Part shown: positions 24,258 through 34,700 of the stretch, one piece after another
Layout of the letters: each line of letters begins with the position of its first letter
How positions within the stretch are numbered: position 1 is the first letter of the stretch
Source of the DNA: Trichopria drosophilae
Taxonomy: Eukaryota; Arthropoda; Insecta; Hymenoptera; Diapriidae
DNA: 64,000 nucleotides
Assembly (NCBI GenBank): GCA_030407085.1
Contig: CM059585.1
Location: 64,053,501 to 64,117,500, forward strand
Direction: 5' to 3'
The notes under the pieces: model-generated
What the model was told of the DNA's origin: nothing
Database searches by the model: none
Seen by the model: only the letters and a program-made list of their open reading frames with translations
Program-made: the position numbers and the translations under genes

Positions 24258-24628
24258 TATTATTTCATAATTATTTCAACATTACTTCCAAAATAATTGA
24301 AATATGCATTTCAATTGAACATTTTATATGCAATGAGAGATGCAATCATTCCATCTATTTACTATGTCGTTTCGACGCAGATCCGCAACCTAATATATAT
24401 ACATATACAAAAAATATTTATGAAACGTCATTTTTCACAGATTTTATAGTACGTTTTCTATTCATATAACCGATAAAAAAACTTAACTCACATGCATTTA
24501 ACATATGAAAAGGAATCAATTTGTATTACATGTTCAGATATAAAATGATATACATGTAAAATATGTTTTACTTATTGCATTTTTCGCTGAATTATATTTT
24601 ATACGATTGAGGTACACGTCACAGATAT

Positions 24629-25359
24629 GACAGGATACCTTCGCACGAAATTGCGTCGTCTTTTAAATTCTGCTATCCGTTACATCTACCAGCTCAGACG
24701 TGATCAAAATCTCTCACCCTTTTGGCGAAAGGCAAATTGGTTAAGTATTGAGGGACGTCAGAAGTATTTCCTTGGTACATTAACCTATCAGATTTTAACA
24801 TCGTCTCAACCCTCCTATCTTAGGAGCAGTTTTGTCGCCCTACCTGATGGTGTGCGAAAATCGTCTCGGCATAACACATTGCCTTTTTATCTACCAACTT
24901 GTCACACCGATTGTTTCCAGAACTCCTTCTGGATCTCTGCAATAAATTTATGGAACATCCTGCCGGCTCACGTTCGACAATCACCCTCATTAGCGACTTT
25001 TAAACTCGCCTTATTGCGTTATCTGCGTCAATCGTACCTCATATCCAAAATCGAACCTTTTTTCCTTAATAATGTCTTCTTTATTCATAGTACATCTCAA
25101 ACTTATATTCGTTATTACAGATAATATTTGTCACGGTGTGCGATCTGCGAACTTTAAATGTATGCGAGCGATAGCTTCTATTGTCATAGTTTATAACTTT
25201 TGTTGTTATTATCTATAGTTGTAATAATTATTTTGTAAAATATTTTTTTGCTCAACGGAACGAGCGAGTGATTATTTCACACGATATTATGTAATGTAAT
25301 GTATTCGTTTGCCCACGGACCGCTTTGTCTAGGGCAATAAGTAAACGGTATCAATCAAT
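24629..25359 (+). mobile_element. 5'-truncated LINE 3' end with target duplications
   Basis: A 9-bp direct repeat, CACAGATAT, flanks the segment at 24620-24628 and 25360-25368. The element contains the last part of a LINE RT protein (24627-25124): YLRTKLRRLLNSAIRYIYQLRRDQ, then WISAINLWNILPAHVRQSPSL. It is closely related to the C-terminus of the CR1-like LINE at 40.97-41.5 kb (LLNSALRFVYQLRRDQ, FWISAITFWNSLP). A 235-bp 3' UTR ends in the short tandem TCAATCAATCA rather than poly-A, as in CR1-type LINEs. 5' truncation is typical of target-primed reverse transcription. Confidence 0.88.
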
Positions 25360-25723
25360 CACAGATATTTCCCCATATATTTTTTTCATTCAGATTTCCT
25401 TTTAATTATCAAAAAATATCAGCACATCATTTTTGAAATCATTTTGATGAACATTTTACAGGCTTTGTGCATGTTATTCCGATTCGATTACTGATTCCAC
25501 ATTAAAATATCACCGTCTTTCGATTATTACGCTTTGAATTGTGAACTGGTTAATTTCTTTGTAGTCCCACGTTATTGTAAATTATTTCATGCCTCTTTCA
25601 AAAAAAGAGTTATTTAATTCGGTTAAGAATTGCTCCGTCTAGAGAATTTTGATTAATTTGCAATAGTGTAAGACGCTTACGTAGAATCTGTGAGTAATTT
25701 AGACATGGAATTGGTGATTGTTG

Positions 25724-25979
25724 AATTAATTCCACTGATAACAAAATAGTACTTTATTCGGAAATGTAGACGGGCACATTTTAACTTTCAGGATTGAAAG
25801 GATCTTTCTAAAATATTTTTGAATCATGAAAGTTAAAAATGTGCCTGTCTATATTTCCGAAATAATTCCTTTGCCGCAATAAAAGGATCCTTTTAAAATA
25901 TTTTTGAATCATGAAAGTTAAAAATGTGCCCGTCTATATTTCCGGATAAAGTACTATTTTGTTATCAGTAGAATTAATT
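25724..25979. mobile_element. Foldback MITE with AATTAATTC ends
   Basis: The left end AATTAATTCCACTGATAACA and the inverted right end AATTAATTCTACTGATAACA match over more than 50 bp, continuing through TACTTTAT(T/C)CGGAAATRTAGACGG. Inside, a block of about 80 bp (AAATATTTTTGAATCATGAA and on) is directly repeated. The element is 256 bp with no coding capacity. The superfamily is not assigned. Confidence 0.8.
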
Positions 25980-26404
25980 TTTATTTTTACGATTTAATAG
26001 GTTGGCATAATTCTAACACGTTCTCAGCCCCTGGAATTTGACGTCGAAGGTTATGGACGCCTCGTTATACAAATCGCACATTGCAATGCGTATTGCAAAT
26101 AAATGATACATTTTTAGCCATTTTTGTAAAGGAAAAATCTGTTTCGAATTTAATGACCTACAATATATTTCAATTTCAAGAAGTTTCACCGAGAGCCAAT
26201 TTAACGTGGTTTTGTGCGGGGTCCTTTGGCAGATTAGGGACTTCTTCAGAACAAATTTCCAACTCTAGCCACTAGGTGGAACGAAAAGGAGGCAGAAAAC
26301 AAGCACAAATAATTAAACTCGCTGGCCCGCGAAACGTAAATAGAGACTTCCAAACACATACGCTAGAATTTTCAAATGTCACAACGAAAGTTATCGGATC
26401 ACGA
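25980..26404. other. Short stretch without recognisable features
   Basis: No element boundary or convincing coding sequence is seen. Two short open frames (26081-26275 and 26276-26476) have no recognisable motif and the second runs into the SINE. Confidence 0.4.
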
Positions 26405-26419
26405 CCAAATACGTGCGTT

Positions 26420-26906
26420 TTAAGTGGCGAGGTGGTCGTGCGGGCTAAGGCGTCAGTCTTAGTTCGCTCGAACTGAACGTCGCGAAGGTCCCGAGTTCGA
26501 ATCCCCGTCCGTGCAATTTTGTCTCCATATGTCCAGTGTGGAATAACCGAGGAACCTCGCTGGGCGAAGGTACGAATTTAGGACCGCTGCCTACCCCGGT
26601 TGGCAGTTATCGGTACCGTCAGCGTCTTATCTGCGGTCGGTACGTCGTGGGTCTTATCTCGGATATAGATGGGATAATCCCCGCGTCGTAATCGCTACGG
26701 CACAGACCGCTGAATCTGCTGGTGGTACCGATACTGGGTAGGGGGGACTGGCTCTGGGTGGGTGTTGTGTGTGTGTCTGCCTAGTTCTGCCTTGTACCGT
26801 CCTGTCTCTGTCCTGTACCTCACCACCCGAGAGCTGACCCGCGAGCTATAGACATATTCGTCATTAAAGCGGCGGAAATTTCATGTCCTTTGTCCTTTTT
26901 TTTAAT
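26420..26906 (+). mobile_element. tRNA-derived SINE, copy 2, with 15-bp target duplications
   Basis: A perfect 15-bp direct repeat CCAAATACGTGCGTT flanks it (26405-26419 and 26907-26921). The head contains a tRNA-like A box (GTGGTCGTGCGGGCTAAGGC) and an intact B box (GAGTTCGAATCCC), followed by a body with GGGCGAAGGTACGAATTTAG and a 3' part ending in a T-rich tail. At 487 bp it is the longest copy, is GC-rich compared with the neighbourhood, and is probably the youngest, since its B box and duplications are unspoiled. Confidence 0.92.
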
Positions 26907-27515
26907 CCAAATACGTGCGTTCGGTTTTGACGTTGATACGGAACTTCCCAAAGATTTATTAATGCATTCTAATACCAAGTCTTCAGGATACCCATTATCC
27001 CTCTAAAAATCTATAATTACATGAAAATAATTAGACAAATTCTCTGTTAATATCGTAGCACAACCTATCAATCCATATATTACTTTAATTTTGCAATTTA
27101 GGAGATAATAGGACTCATAACGATGACATGATGTCATTATGTAGCCCATCAAATTGCTGAACTTTGAACCACCAAAGTCCCAAAAAGTGCGCACCGTAGA
27201 TTTTCATGTTGTCAGCTAATATGTCTGCACCTAGTGTTTATGGTCACCGATTATGGGGTGGAGGTAGTGTCAATGAGATTAATCACCAAGGCAGATGAGG
27301 TTGCTCATGGCCCCTAGTCTGTCGCACGTACGAATCAGTCGTCATTTTCCGCGCCGGTGTTTCTATAATTTGTCCCAGTTTACTATCCAAAATGTTGGAT
27401 CCTTCTCTCCTTAACTCCTTGTCTACTTTTTTATTACGGAAGTCCCGTGACACACTTCCGCTTTCAATTCTACACATACCATTGGAATCAAGAGAAAATT
27501 GAGAAATGGTTCGCA

Positions 27516-27715
27516 GATTTCTTACATTGTCCAACTAGCATAAAAATTTATAATGACATTATGGGTGGTGTTGATCGGTTTGATCAATTACGAGAAAGAT
27601 ATACGATAGGAAAAAATAATTTTAAAAAATCGCATCAATTATGTATTACTATTTTGATATGGCTATCGTAAATTCTTATATGTTTATAACATACATGTAA
27701 CAGAGAAGGGGTATG
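27516..27715 (+). pseudogene. piggyBac transposase scrap
   Basis: The frame reads PTSIKIYNDIMGGVDRFDQL then RERYTIGKNNFKKSHQLC, followed after a stop by IVNSYMF. The MGGVDxxDQL motif holds one of the conserved aspartates of piggyBac transposases (DDE_Tnp_1_7 family), and the following segment leads into the C-terminal membrane-like helices. Only about 65 residues survive. The copy at 38 kb covers other parts of the protein. Confidence 0.85.
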
Positions 27716-27789
27716 CGGAGATCAGTTATCATTCAGAGTCAATATAACGAGTAAATTCTTGTGATGGCATGAAACGATTCATGGGAGAA

Positions 27790-28344
27790 AAATTATGGCG
27801 GTCGCCCGCCATCAGCAGCAAGTGAGTCAGACGCAAGTAAGCCAGATGTTACTGTCAGTCTGGTCCAATCGCATTTGAGCACTCCGTCGGTGCCAGCTCA
27901 TATTATCCTTGCTACTGCGTGGGTGTTGGTGACTGGTGCGTCGTGAAGTTACGCGCGCTATTAGACCATGGATCTACACACACTTTTGTTTCAAAAACTG
28001 CGCTAGAAGCTCTCCGCACGAAAACATACCCAACGATGATGAGTGCGAGCGGGATCGGTCAAAGTCAGGAGGGCACCGTTACTCGCGTTGTGCCAATTTC
28101 CATAAGCTCTACGACTAATAGAGATGTCGCGTTTACAACCGATGCGCTCGTTTTTGACACGCTCACTTCTTACGTACCTAAGTTTAAATACCCGCTTTCG
28201 CATTGGCCGCATTTGAATGGCCTTGAATTCGCGGACGGTAACCCTACCGACGACACAACGATACACGCGATTATCGGCGCGGACTTGTACGCTTATGTAA
28301 TTCATCAATCAGAGCCGGTGGCACTGAATACGGTCTTCGGGTAG
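27790..28344 (+). pseudogene. BEL/Pao protease region
   Basis: The frame 27919-28344 (141 aa) reads KLRALLDHGSTHTFVSKTAL, the aspartic protease active site; BEL elements normally have LLDxGS with Gln or Ser at the third position. It continues with VFDTLTSYVPKFKYPLSHWP and TTIHAIIGADLYAYVIHQSE, the later protease landmarks. A frameshift near 27925 joins it to an upstream piece in another frame (ESDASKPDVTVSLVQSHL). No CCHC Gag part is seen to the left, where the piggyBac scrap begins. Confidence 0.88.
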
Positions 28345-29028
28345 GTCCTCTAAGCAGCGAGTGACACCGCGTCTGAATACAAAGCTACGCACTCCATACA
28401 AGTACATCACCTACATTCGAACGAGCCCGACCTCGAAGCGTCCTTAACGCGATTTTGGGAAACTGAATCCGTCAGTAGTAAGACTCCAGTCTCCGAAGAT
28501 GACGCCATCTGCGAAAGCCATTTTAAGGAAACGCATTCACGAACGGATGACGGTCGCTATGTGGTACGGTTGCCTCTTCGCGATGCTCAACTTGTCTCGC
28601 TCGGCGATACGTATCGACGAGCAATGCAATGCCTGCATTCAGTTGAGCGGCGTCTGGCTACGCGCTCCGAGGAACGCGCGGCTTACGACGACTTCATGCG
28701 CGAATACGAACACCTCGGTCATATGCGAATCGTTAACTCGAGGCCCATTAACACCCCCGTAGTGTATCTCCCTCACCATCCAGTGGTGAAACCCTCGAGT
28801 ACGACTACGAAGACTCGGATAGTCTTCAACGCGTCTGCACCCTCCTCTTCAGGCCCTTCGCTCAACAATGTGTCGTTTCCAGGTCCTAAACTCCAGGCTG
28901 CTTTACATCTTCTTCATATCTTGTGGCGCCTTCATCGGTACGTCTACACCGCTGATATCGAGAAGATGTTTCGACAGATCTTGGTTGATTTACGTGGCCG
29001 AGTTCCAAATGCTCACTGTCACGTATGA
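28345..29028 (+). pseudogene. BEL/Pao reverse transcriptase, N-terminal part
   Basis: After a few stops, the frame 28561-29028 reads VVRLPLRDAQLVSLGDTYRR-like sequence (the 28540s on), then YLPHHPVVKPSSTTTKTRIV, FNASAPSSSGPSLN and HRYVYTADIEKMFRQILVDL. These are the conserved opening blocks of BEL RT. At about 28990 a short deletion changes the frame to that of the next segment. It is the same region that survives at the LINE-BEL join at 7.84 kb. Confidence 0.9.
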
Positions 29029-30301
29029 GCTCAAAAGCTCACCGTACCTAGCTTTACGCGTCCTACTTCAACTCGTCGAAGACGAGGGTGAAGCCTTTCC
29101 GCTTGGCAGAGAAGTCGTACGTTCCGGCATGTACGTCGACGAGACGTGCTTTGGAGCAGACACGATTGAACAAGCGATCGCTATCAGAGACGAAGTCACC
29201 GCTTTGCTACGGAAAGGACACGTCATTTTGCGAAAGTGGCCCAGTAACGCTGCCGCTCTACTCACGGACATCGACCCGTCCAATCACGGCCTATTATGCG
29301 ACAAAACGCTTCAAGAAGACGACAATGTCAAAATCCTCGGTGTCACTTGGCGACCCGCCATTAACCATTACGGATTCACGCTTAACTTGTCGCCTCCTTC
29401 AGTTCTCACGAAACGAGCGATTTTGTCGCAGATCGCTTGCATCTTCGATCCGCTCGGATGGCTTGCGCCTGTTGTGCTCGTGGCCAAGCATCTAATGCAG
29501 TTGCTCTGGGCTGATAAGATACCCTGGGATGCTTCTGTGCCCTCACACTTACAAGCTGCCTGGGATGAGTTCTACAATGCTCTCCCTTCGCTGACCAATG
29601 TATCGATACCTCGGTGGCTTGATACCTCGCAAACCAGTCGTATAGAGCTTCACGGGTTCTCAGACGCCTCCATGAAGGCCTACGCCGCTGCCGTATACAT
29701 CCGTACCACGTTACCTTCCGGTGATGTTAAAATTCATTTATTAATCTCGAAGAATAAAGTCGCTCCGCTAAAGCAAGTAAGCATTCCGCGGCTTAAGCTT
29801 TGCGGCGCTGTTATACTCGCTCGTTTGCTCGCACAGCTAAGATCGCTACCTGTATTCACAACCTGCGCTGTTCAATGTTGGACCGACTCAACTATTGTGC
29901 TTGCGTGGCTCAGAGGTCAGTCCAGCGAATGGAAAACTTTCGTCGGAAATCGGGTGTCCGAGATCCATACGTCACTTCCGGAAGTTCCGTGGTGTCACGT
30001 TCCGGGAACTGACAATCCGGCTGATATAGCGTCTCGCGGCATAACAGCATCCGAAATCGCCTCCGCCGACATGTGGTGGCACGGGCCATCCTGGTTGACT
30101 TCCGGTCCTTCCACTTGGCCTTCACTAACTCCGCCGTCGACAGACGAGGACCAGCTGGAGCGACGCACAGTCTCGCTTCACGTGGACGTTGAGCCATTTG
30201 TTACCTATCCGATGTTTAATCGTTTCTCGTCATGGCCGTGGCTGTGCCGCGCTATCGGTTTGTCTGCGAATGTCAGCGGTATGGAGGTCTGCTATCGCTG
30301 A
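28990..30301 (+). pseudogene. BEL/Pao reverse transcriptase and RNase H
   Basis: A long open frame (the coding part from about 28990) reads FQMLTVTYELKSSPYLALRV, then MYVDETCFGAD, ILGVTWRP, CIFDPLGWLAP, SIPRWLDTSQTSRIELHGFS and CWTDSTIVLAWLRGQSSEWK. The catalytic box is YVDE rather than YVDD, so the second aspartate is lost. The RNase H blocks are well kept, followed by VPGTDNPADIASRGI, which leads toward integrase. A stop at 30301 ends the frame. This is the best-preserved protein stretch of either BEL copy. Confidence 0.93.
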
Positions 30302-30326
30302 ACAGCCTTAAGTTATAGAGCTTGGG

Positions 30327-31050
30327 TTGGTCGCAAACCAAATCTTTACTCTTGAACAAGCAAACGCGTTTGTGCGCGAAATAGCGATTCTTAAGAATAA
30401 TGATATTGCTCCCGACGGGTCCCAGCACTTGCGACTTGATCAACAGCTCCCAAGGGGCAGTAAGTTACGCCGACTTAACCCCTTTCTAGATAACCATGGC
30501 GTGCTGCGTGTAGGTGGCCGTCTATCACTGACAAAGATGTCATACTCGGCCAAATTCCCAGTAATTCTGCCACCGGGACATATCGCGCTTTTACTCGCTC
30601 TTCAAGCGCACGACCGATGTCTCCACGGAGGCATAATGTTAACATTAAGTACGTTAAGGACGCACGTATGGATATTGCAAGCTCGAAGATTGGTTAAATA
30701 CGTAGTAGCCCATTGCGTTCCTTGCGCTCGGCACCTCGCTGAGGCCCCTACTCAGATGATGGGTTCGCTGCCACCGGCTCGAGTGCGTCGTCCGCTTCGC
30801 GCTTTTATAGACTGTGGTCTCGATTACGCCGGGCCTTTTAAGACTTGCAAGCGGACGCGGTTCTAAATCGCACTTAGGTTATATCGCACTGCTTATCTGT
30901 ATGGCATCGCGAGCCGTACATCTTGAGGTGGTGTGCGACTACTCCACTGCCGCCTTTCTTGCAGCGTTTCAAAGATTCGCGTCGCGGTCTTCCTCAAGTG
31001 ATGTATAGCGACCCAATCTTCGCGTCTGGTGCTTTAAGAGTTGAGAAAAT
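30327..31050 (+). pseudogene. BEL/Pao integrase, N-terminal half
   Basis: The frame 30327-30866 (179 aa) reads GVLRVGGRL then an H2C2 zinc finger spanning about residues 92-136 (HDRCLHGG ... HCVPCARHLAE), and the start of the core (AFIDCGLDYAGPFKT), where D is the first catalytic residue. After a frameshift near 30855 the core continues (LGYIALLICMASRAVHLEVV, DYSTAAFLAAFQRF). It ends abruptly near 31050. The second D and the E, the C-terminal domain and the LTR are missing. Confidence 0.9.
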
Positions 31051-31849
31051 TTATAATAAATAAAGGGCATTCTGGATTACGTTTTGTGTCTGTAATTTAC
31101 CAGGAATCGGAGTCCGCAAGTCGTGCCACTGACCATCCGTAGTGCTGACTATTCGGTGCCGACAGAAAAACCTTCCTATACACGCGCAGTAGAAACCGAC
31201 TCAAAAAGGATCAAAAGGATTATAACGATCAACAGTTCACAAAAACATATCGATAACAAAACATAAAAAATTTACTCCGCCAAAATATGCCTCACTTATC
31301 TTCCTTAAAGAATATTCAAATATACCAAATAGATAATCTTCATTTTTTCGTCGAATGTACCAGACGAGCGACCTTGATTTAAAATCTTTACGATCGCATA
31401 AAACTTTATCAGAATTAAGAATAATGATACAAGGAACAAAAGCTGCTTCTTCGTAAGCACCATAACAGCTCCAAGAGTTGACGAGTTATTAATAAATTGG
31501 CTTCACCCGGTTAGGAGGGGAATGTGGAATGCACTATTTTTAATAATGTCCGTCCATATCATTATACACTTTATCTAAAACAACATATATATTATCCGCT
31601 TGTGCTATTCTGAAAACATCGAAATTGATTGCCTTATAGTATTGTATGCTATCATCTTTTTTATTAATTATTCGATCAATTAATTATTCAACCAATTAAT
31701 AATTGAATCATTAAATATTTCTCGCGGCGAAAAAAAATATTACATTTAAAATTTTGACGAAATCGCTATGCATACCGATTTCGGAAGTTTCGTCTTCGTC
31801 AATAACTTCTCCGTTAGAGACTTTTTTCTTACTTCAATCAGGAATCGCT
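31051..31849. other. Unassigned stretch between BEL and LINE remnants
   Basis: No gene is recognised. TTAATTATTCAATTAATTA-like AT palindromes occur near 31665-31710. The right end grades into the worn LINE. Confidence 0.35.
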
Positions 31850-32569
31850 AGACCATCATAATTTAGTATTTCAATAGTAACATTGAGATCATCAACTGAA
31901 GATGACTCGTGAATTTCAAGATCTTCGGCAAACACCATTGCTGTATCTTTGTAGAAGGTTAGAGATTTAATATTCTTTAATAAAAATTAGGACAAATTTA
32001 GGACCAGGATTCGACCCTTGTGGTACGCCATATGAACTCGTCAAACGTTTCGAAGGGTTGCCTTCTAAGTTCATCACTGATTGCGTCCTGCCGCATATAC
32101 AGGGTGATGCGTCATTGCATTCCCAGTCGCGAACAGTCGGTTCAGTAGCGAATTCTAAGCAACTATTCTTATTGCAAAACTTTCGAGGAAACTGCAGTTT
32201 TTAAGTCATTTCGCATTGAAATCAGCCAATAGGAGCTTTAGATGCTTGATTGTCGAGAAGATACTCGAATGGCAGCATTATCGGCGAACATCCTGAACGA
32301 AACCAAAGAAAAATGCACGTCACCGGGGAGTGGCGCGTTTTTGTTTTCGGGCGTGCCCGAGCCGTTCAAATTCGACTGCCAAAAATACCGATTGAAAATG
32401 CATTTGCCGGGAAAAAATTAAAACTCGCAATCACATTAGTCATAATCGATAGTGGCGATTCATGACAATGCAATGTAAAGATTTAAATGCCATTAAACAA
32501 AATAACAAAAAATAAATGAAATCGGGGAAACTGGTATAAAATGCAGAAATTTTGAAACGATATTTAGAA

Positions 32570-32935
32570 ATACCTTTCTACCTTAAAATTTGGCAGAAAG
32601 CTAGCTGATATTATCTCGAAGGCGACAGTCGTTTGCAACTCGTGGCCTATATTTTTTAAAAATTGTTTATAAACAAATATGCCGACGCTATAAACAATTG
32701 TACCTGCGTACAGTTTTGATTTTTGTACTACCTTCAAATTTTTCAGAAAGTCAGCTGAAAGCATCTCGAAGGCGACTGCAGTTATAAACCCGTGGATTAC
32801 ATTTGTTAAACTATCGTTTATAAACAAATAGTGCCGACACTGTAAGCAATTAGACCTGCTATAAAGTTTTGATTTTTGTTTTGTCGAAAGTTAGCTGAAA
32901 GCATCTCAATGGCGACTCTTCCTTGTTATTACTTC
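32570..32935. repeat. Subterminal tandem units, left arm
   Basis: About two units of roughly 165 bp. Each has a TTTATAAACAAATA(G/T)GCCGAC core, a GTTTTGATTTTTGT segment and a CAGAAAG(C/T)(T/C)AGCTGA segment. They mirror the units in 33970-34700. Such internal repeats in the terminal regions are characteristic of foldback elements. Confidence 0.8.
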
Positions 32936-33303
32936 GCTTTGATAAAAGGTCTTTTGAAAATGTTTGGTATGCTTACAAATTACTTTAAGGTTTGTTTATT
33001 TCGATTTTTTTTTCTTTGAAGATGCATCATAAAACTTGAAATAATGTTTCTAAACGTTATTATTAGAAAAATACCATTTTTTGACCGGAAAGAAGTATTC
33101 CCTGTGATACAGGCAACATATTTTTCACTTAAAATATTCAGCGTTCATAGGGCACTTACGCACTTATCTTAAAATGAATATTATTTTATTCATTCTAACT
33201 GAGAAAGCAGTATTTTTTCATTCGAATTCAACTTAAAGCGTAGTCCACGTTTAGAATATTTTGCGTTTTAACGTATACGTAAAAATAAAGATATTATTTC
33301 ATT

Positions 33304-33690
33304 TTTAAAAACAGATTGGAGCATATGAAGATGTTCCACTCCATGCAAGGAAAAATCTTATTTTCCAACAAAATGAGGCTCCTGCCCACAAAGCGCGCGC
33401 ACGGTGTCAGCGCTTATTGAACAGTTTCCCAACAAGTGGATTGGGACCCGTGGACCACTAGCTAAATATCCGACCCGATTGCCAGACTTGGCCCCACCTG
33501 ATTTTTTCTTGTGTGGTTTTTTTGAAGGAAAAAGTCTACCAAAGTCCCGTGGTAAGCCGCGAAGACCTGGACCACAGACTACAAGAAGCCTTCGTGCAAA
33601 TCACCCCGAAAATGCTGCGGAGAATACCCTCAAATTTTATACGACGAGCACAATTGTGTGTACAAAATGAAGAAGGACATTTGAACACAT
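33304..33690 (+). pseudogene. Tc1/mariner-superfamily transposase, C-terminal fragment
   Basis: Across two frames the sequence reads VPLHARKNLIFQQNEAPAHK, SFPTSGLGPVDH-like residues, then RLPDLAPPDFFLCGFFEGKS, VVSREDLDHRLQEAFVQITP and MLRRIPSNFIRRAQLCVQNE. These match the second half of the DDE_3-type insect mariner transposases: a QQDxAPxH block, SPDLxPxDFFLWG and the C-terminal ARRLRxC. The second catalytic Asp is Asn here (QQN), and the first catalytic region is missing. One frameshift lies near 33440. It sits between the inverted arms of the 3-kb element. Confidence 0.85.
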
Positions 33691-33969
33691 GATTAGCAAA
33701 AAATATGTTTACGATATGTGAAATAAATTGTGGCATTAAATTATATTCTGAATTATAAAAAAAATTCTTATAATGACCAAATTTCATTACAATGTGAAAA
33801 AGTATTATTTTGAACATGTATCGACGTTCAAATGTAGGTGGAGGTTTGGGAGTTTGGGATAATTTATCACTGGCAGATAGTGGATCCGCCATTTTGACTT
33901 TTTCAAATCTGGCAACAGATTCGTAATTAACCGACACAATACCCCTCTCCCAAAATTTTGAGGTCGTAC

Positions 33970-34700
33970 AAAATTCAAAACTGTACAGCAGGTCTAATTG
34001 TTTACGGCGTCAGCGGTATTAGTTTATAAAAGATTGTTTGACAAATGTTTTCAACCTGTTTTTAACTGCAGTCACCTTCGAAATGCTTTCAGCAAACTTT
34101 CTGTGAATTGTTACGGTAATGCAAACATGAAAGTGTACAACAGGTCCAATTGTTTATAGCGTCGGCAGTATTTGTTTATAAATGATTTTCTACCGAATGT
34201 AGGCCCTGAGTTTCTAACTACAATCGTCTTTGGGATGCTTTCAGCAAACTTTATGTAAAATTTGAAGCTCGTACAAAAATCGAAACTGTAGATCAGGTCA
34301 AATTGTTTATAGCGTCGGCACTATTTGTTTATAAAAGATTGTTTGAAAAATGTTATTCACGGGTTTATAACTACAGTCACCTTCAGGATGCTTTCATTTT
34401 TCTGCAAAGTTTGGAGGTCGTACAAAAATCAAAACTGTAGAATCGGTCAAATTGTTTACATCGTCGGCAGTATTTGTTTATAAATGATTGTTTAAAAAAT
34501 GTATGCCGCGATTTTCTAACTATAGTCACCTTCGGAATGCTTTTCAGATAACTTTCTTCAAGATTTGAAGGTAGTAAAATAATCAAAACGGTACGCATAT
34601 ACAATTGTTGTACTAACTACAGTCGCCTTCCAGATGATGTCATCGCGCTTTCTGCCAAATTTTAAGGTAGAAAGGTATTTCTAAGTATCGTTTCAAAATT
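33970..34700. repeat. Subterminal tandem units, right arm
   Basis: Four to five units of about 155-165 bp, inverse to the left-arm units. Each has TTGTTTAYAGCGTCGGCAGT, TTTGTTTATAAA and ACAGTCACCTTC. Unit copies differ by roughly a tenth of positions, so expansion is not recent. Confidence 0.85.

Larger units (their letters stand above)
18240..24325. repeat. Nested long inverted-repeat (foldback) structure, about 6 kb
   Basis: Outer arms: 18258-18560 is repeated inversely at about 23590-24320, for example the words near TTTATCGACAGTTGTCAGTG on the left and its inverse near 23640, and ATGCATATTTACATGGATAT with its inverse near 23785. Inner arms: about 20440-21130 and 21530-22215. Between outer and inner arms on the left sits a second foldback (18790-20437). 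On the right sit a TTAA-flanked MITE (22257-23263) and a member of a repeat also seen at 57.4 kb. No transposase is present. The nesting could reflect a foldback transposon that collected insertions. Confidence 0.65.

Noticed and set aside
26430..26510. A tRNA gene on the plus strand
   Set aside because: The A and B boxes are tRNA-like, but the sequence does not close into a cloverleaf and continues into a SINE body bounded by target duplications.
28003..30197. Minus-strand frames over the second BEL element
   Set aside because: They are shadows of the plus-strand pol pieces, which have clear RT, RNase H and integrase motifs.
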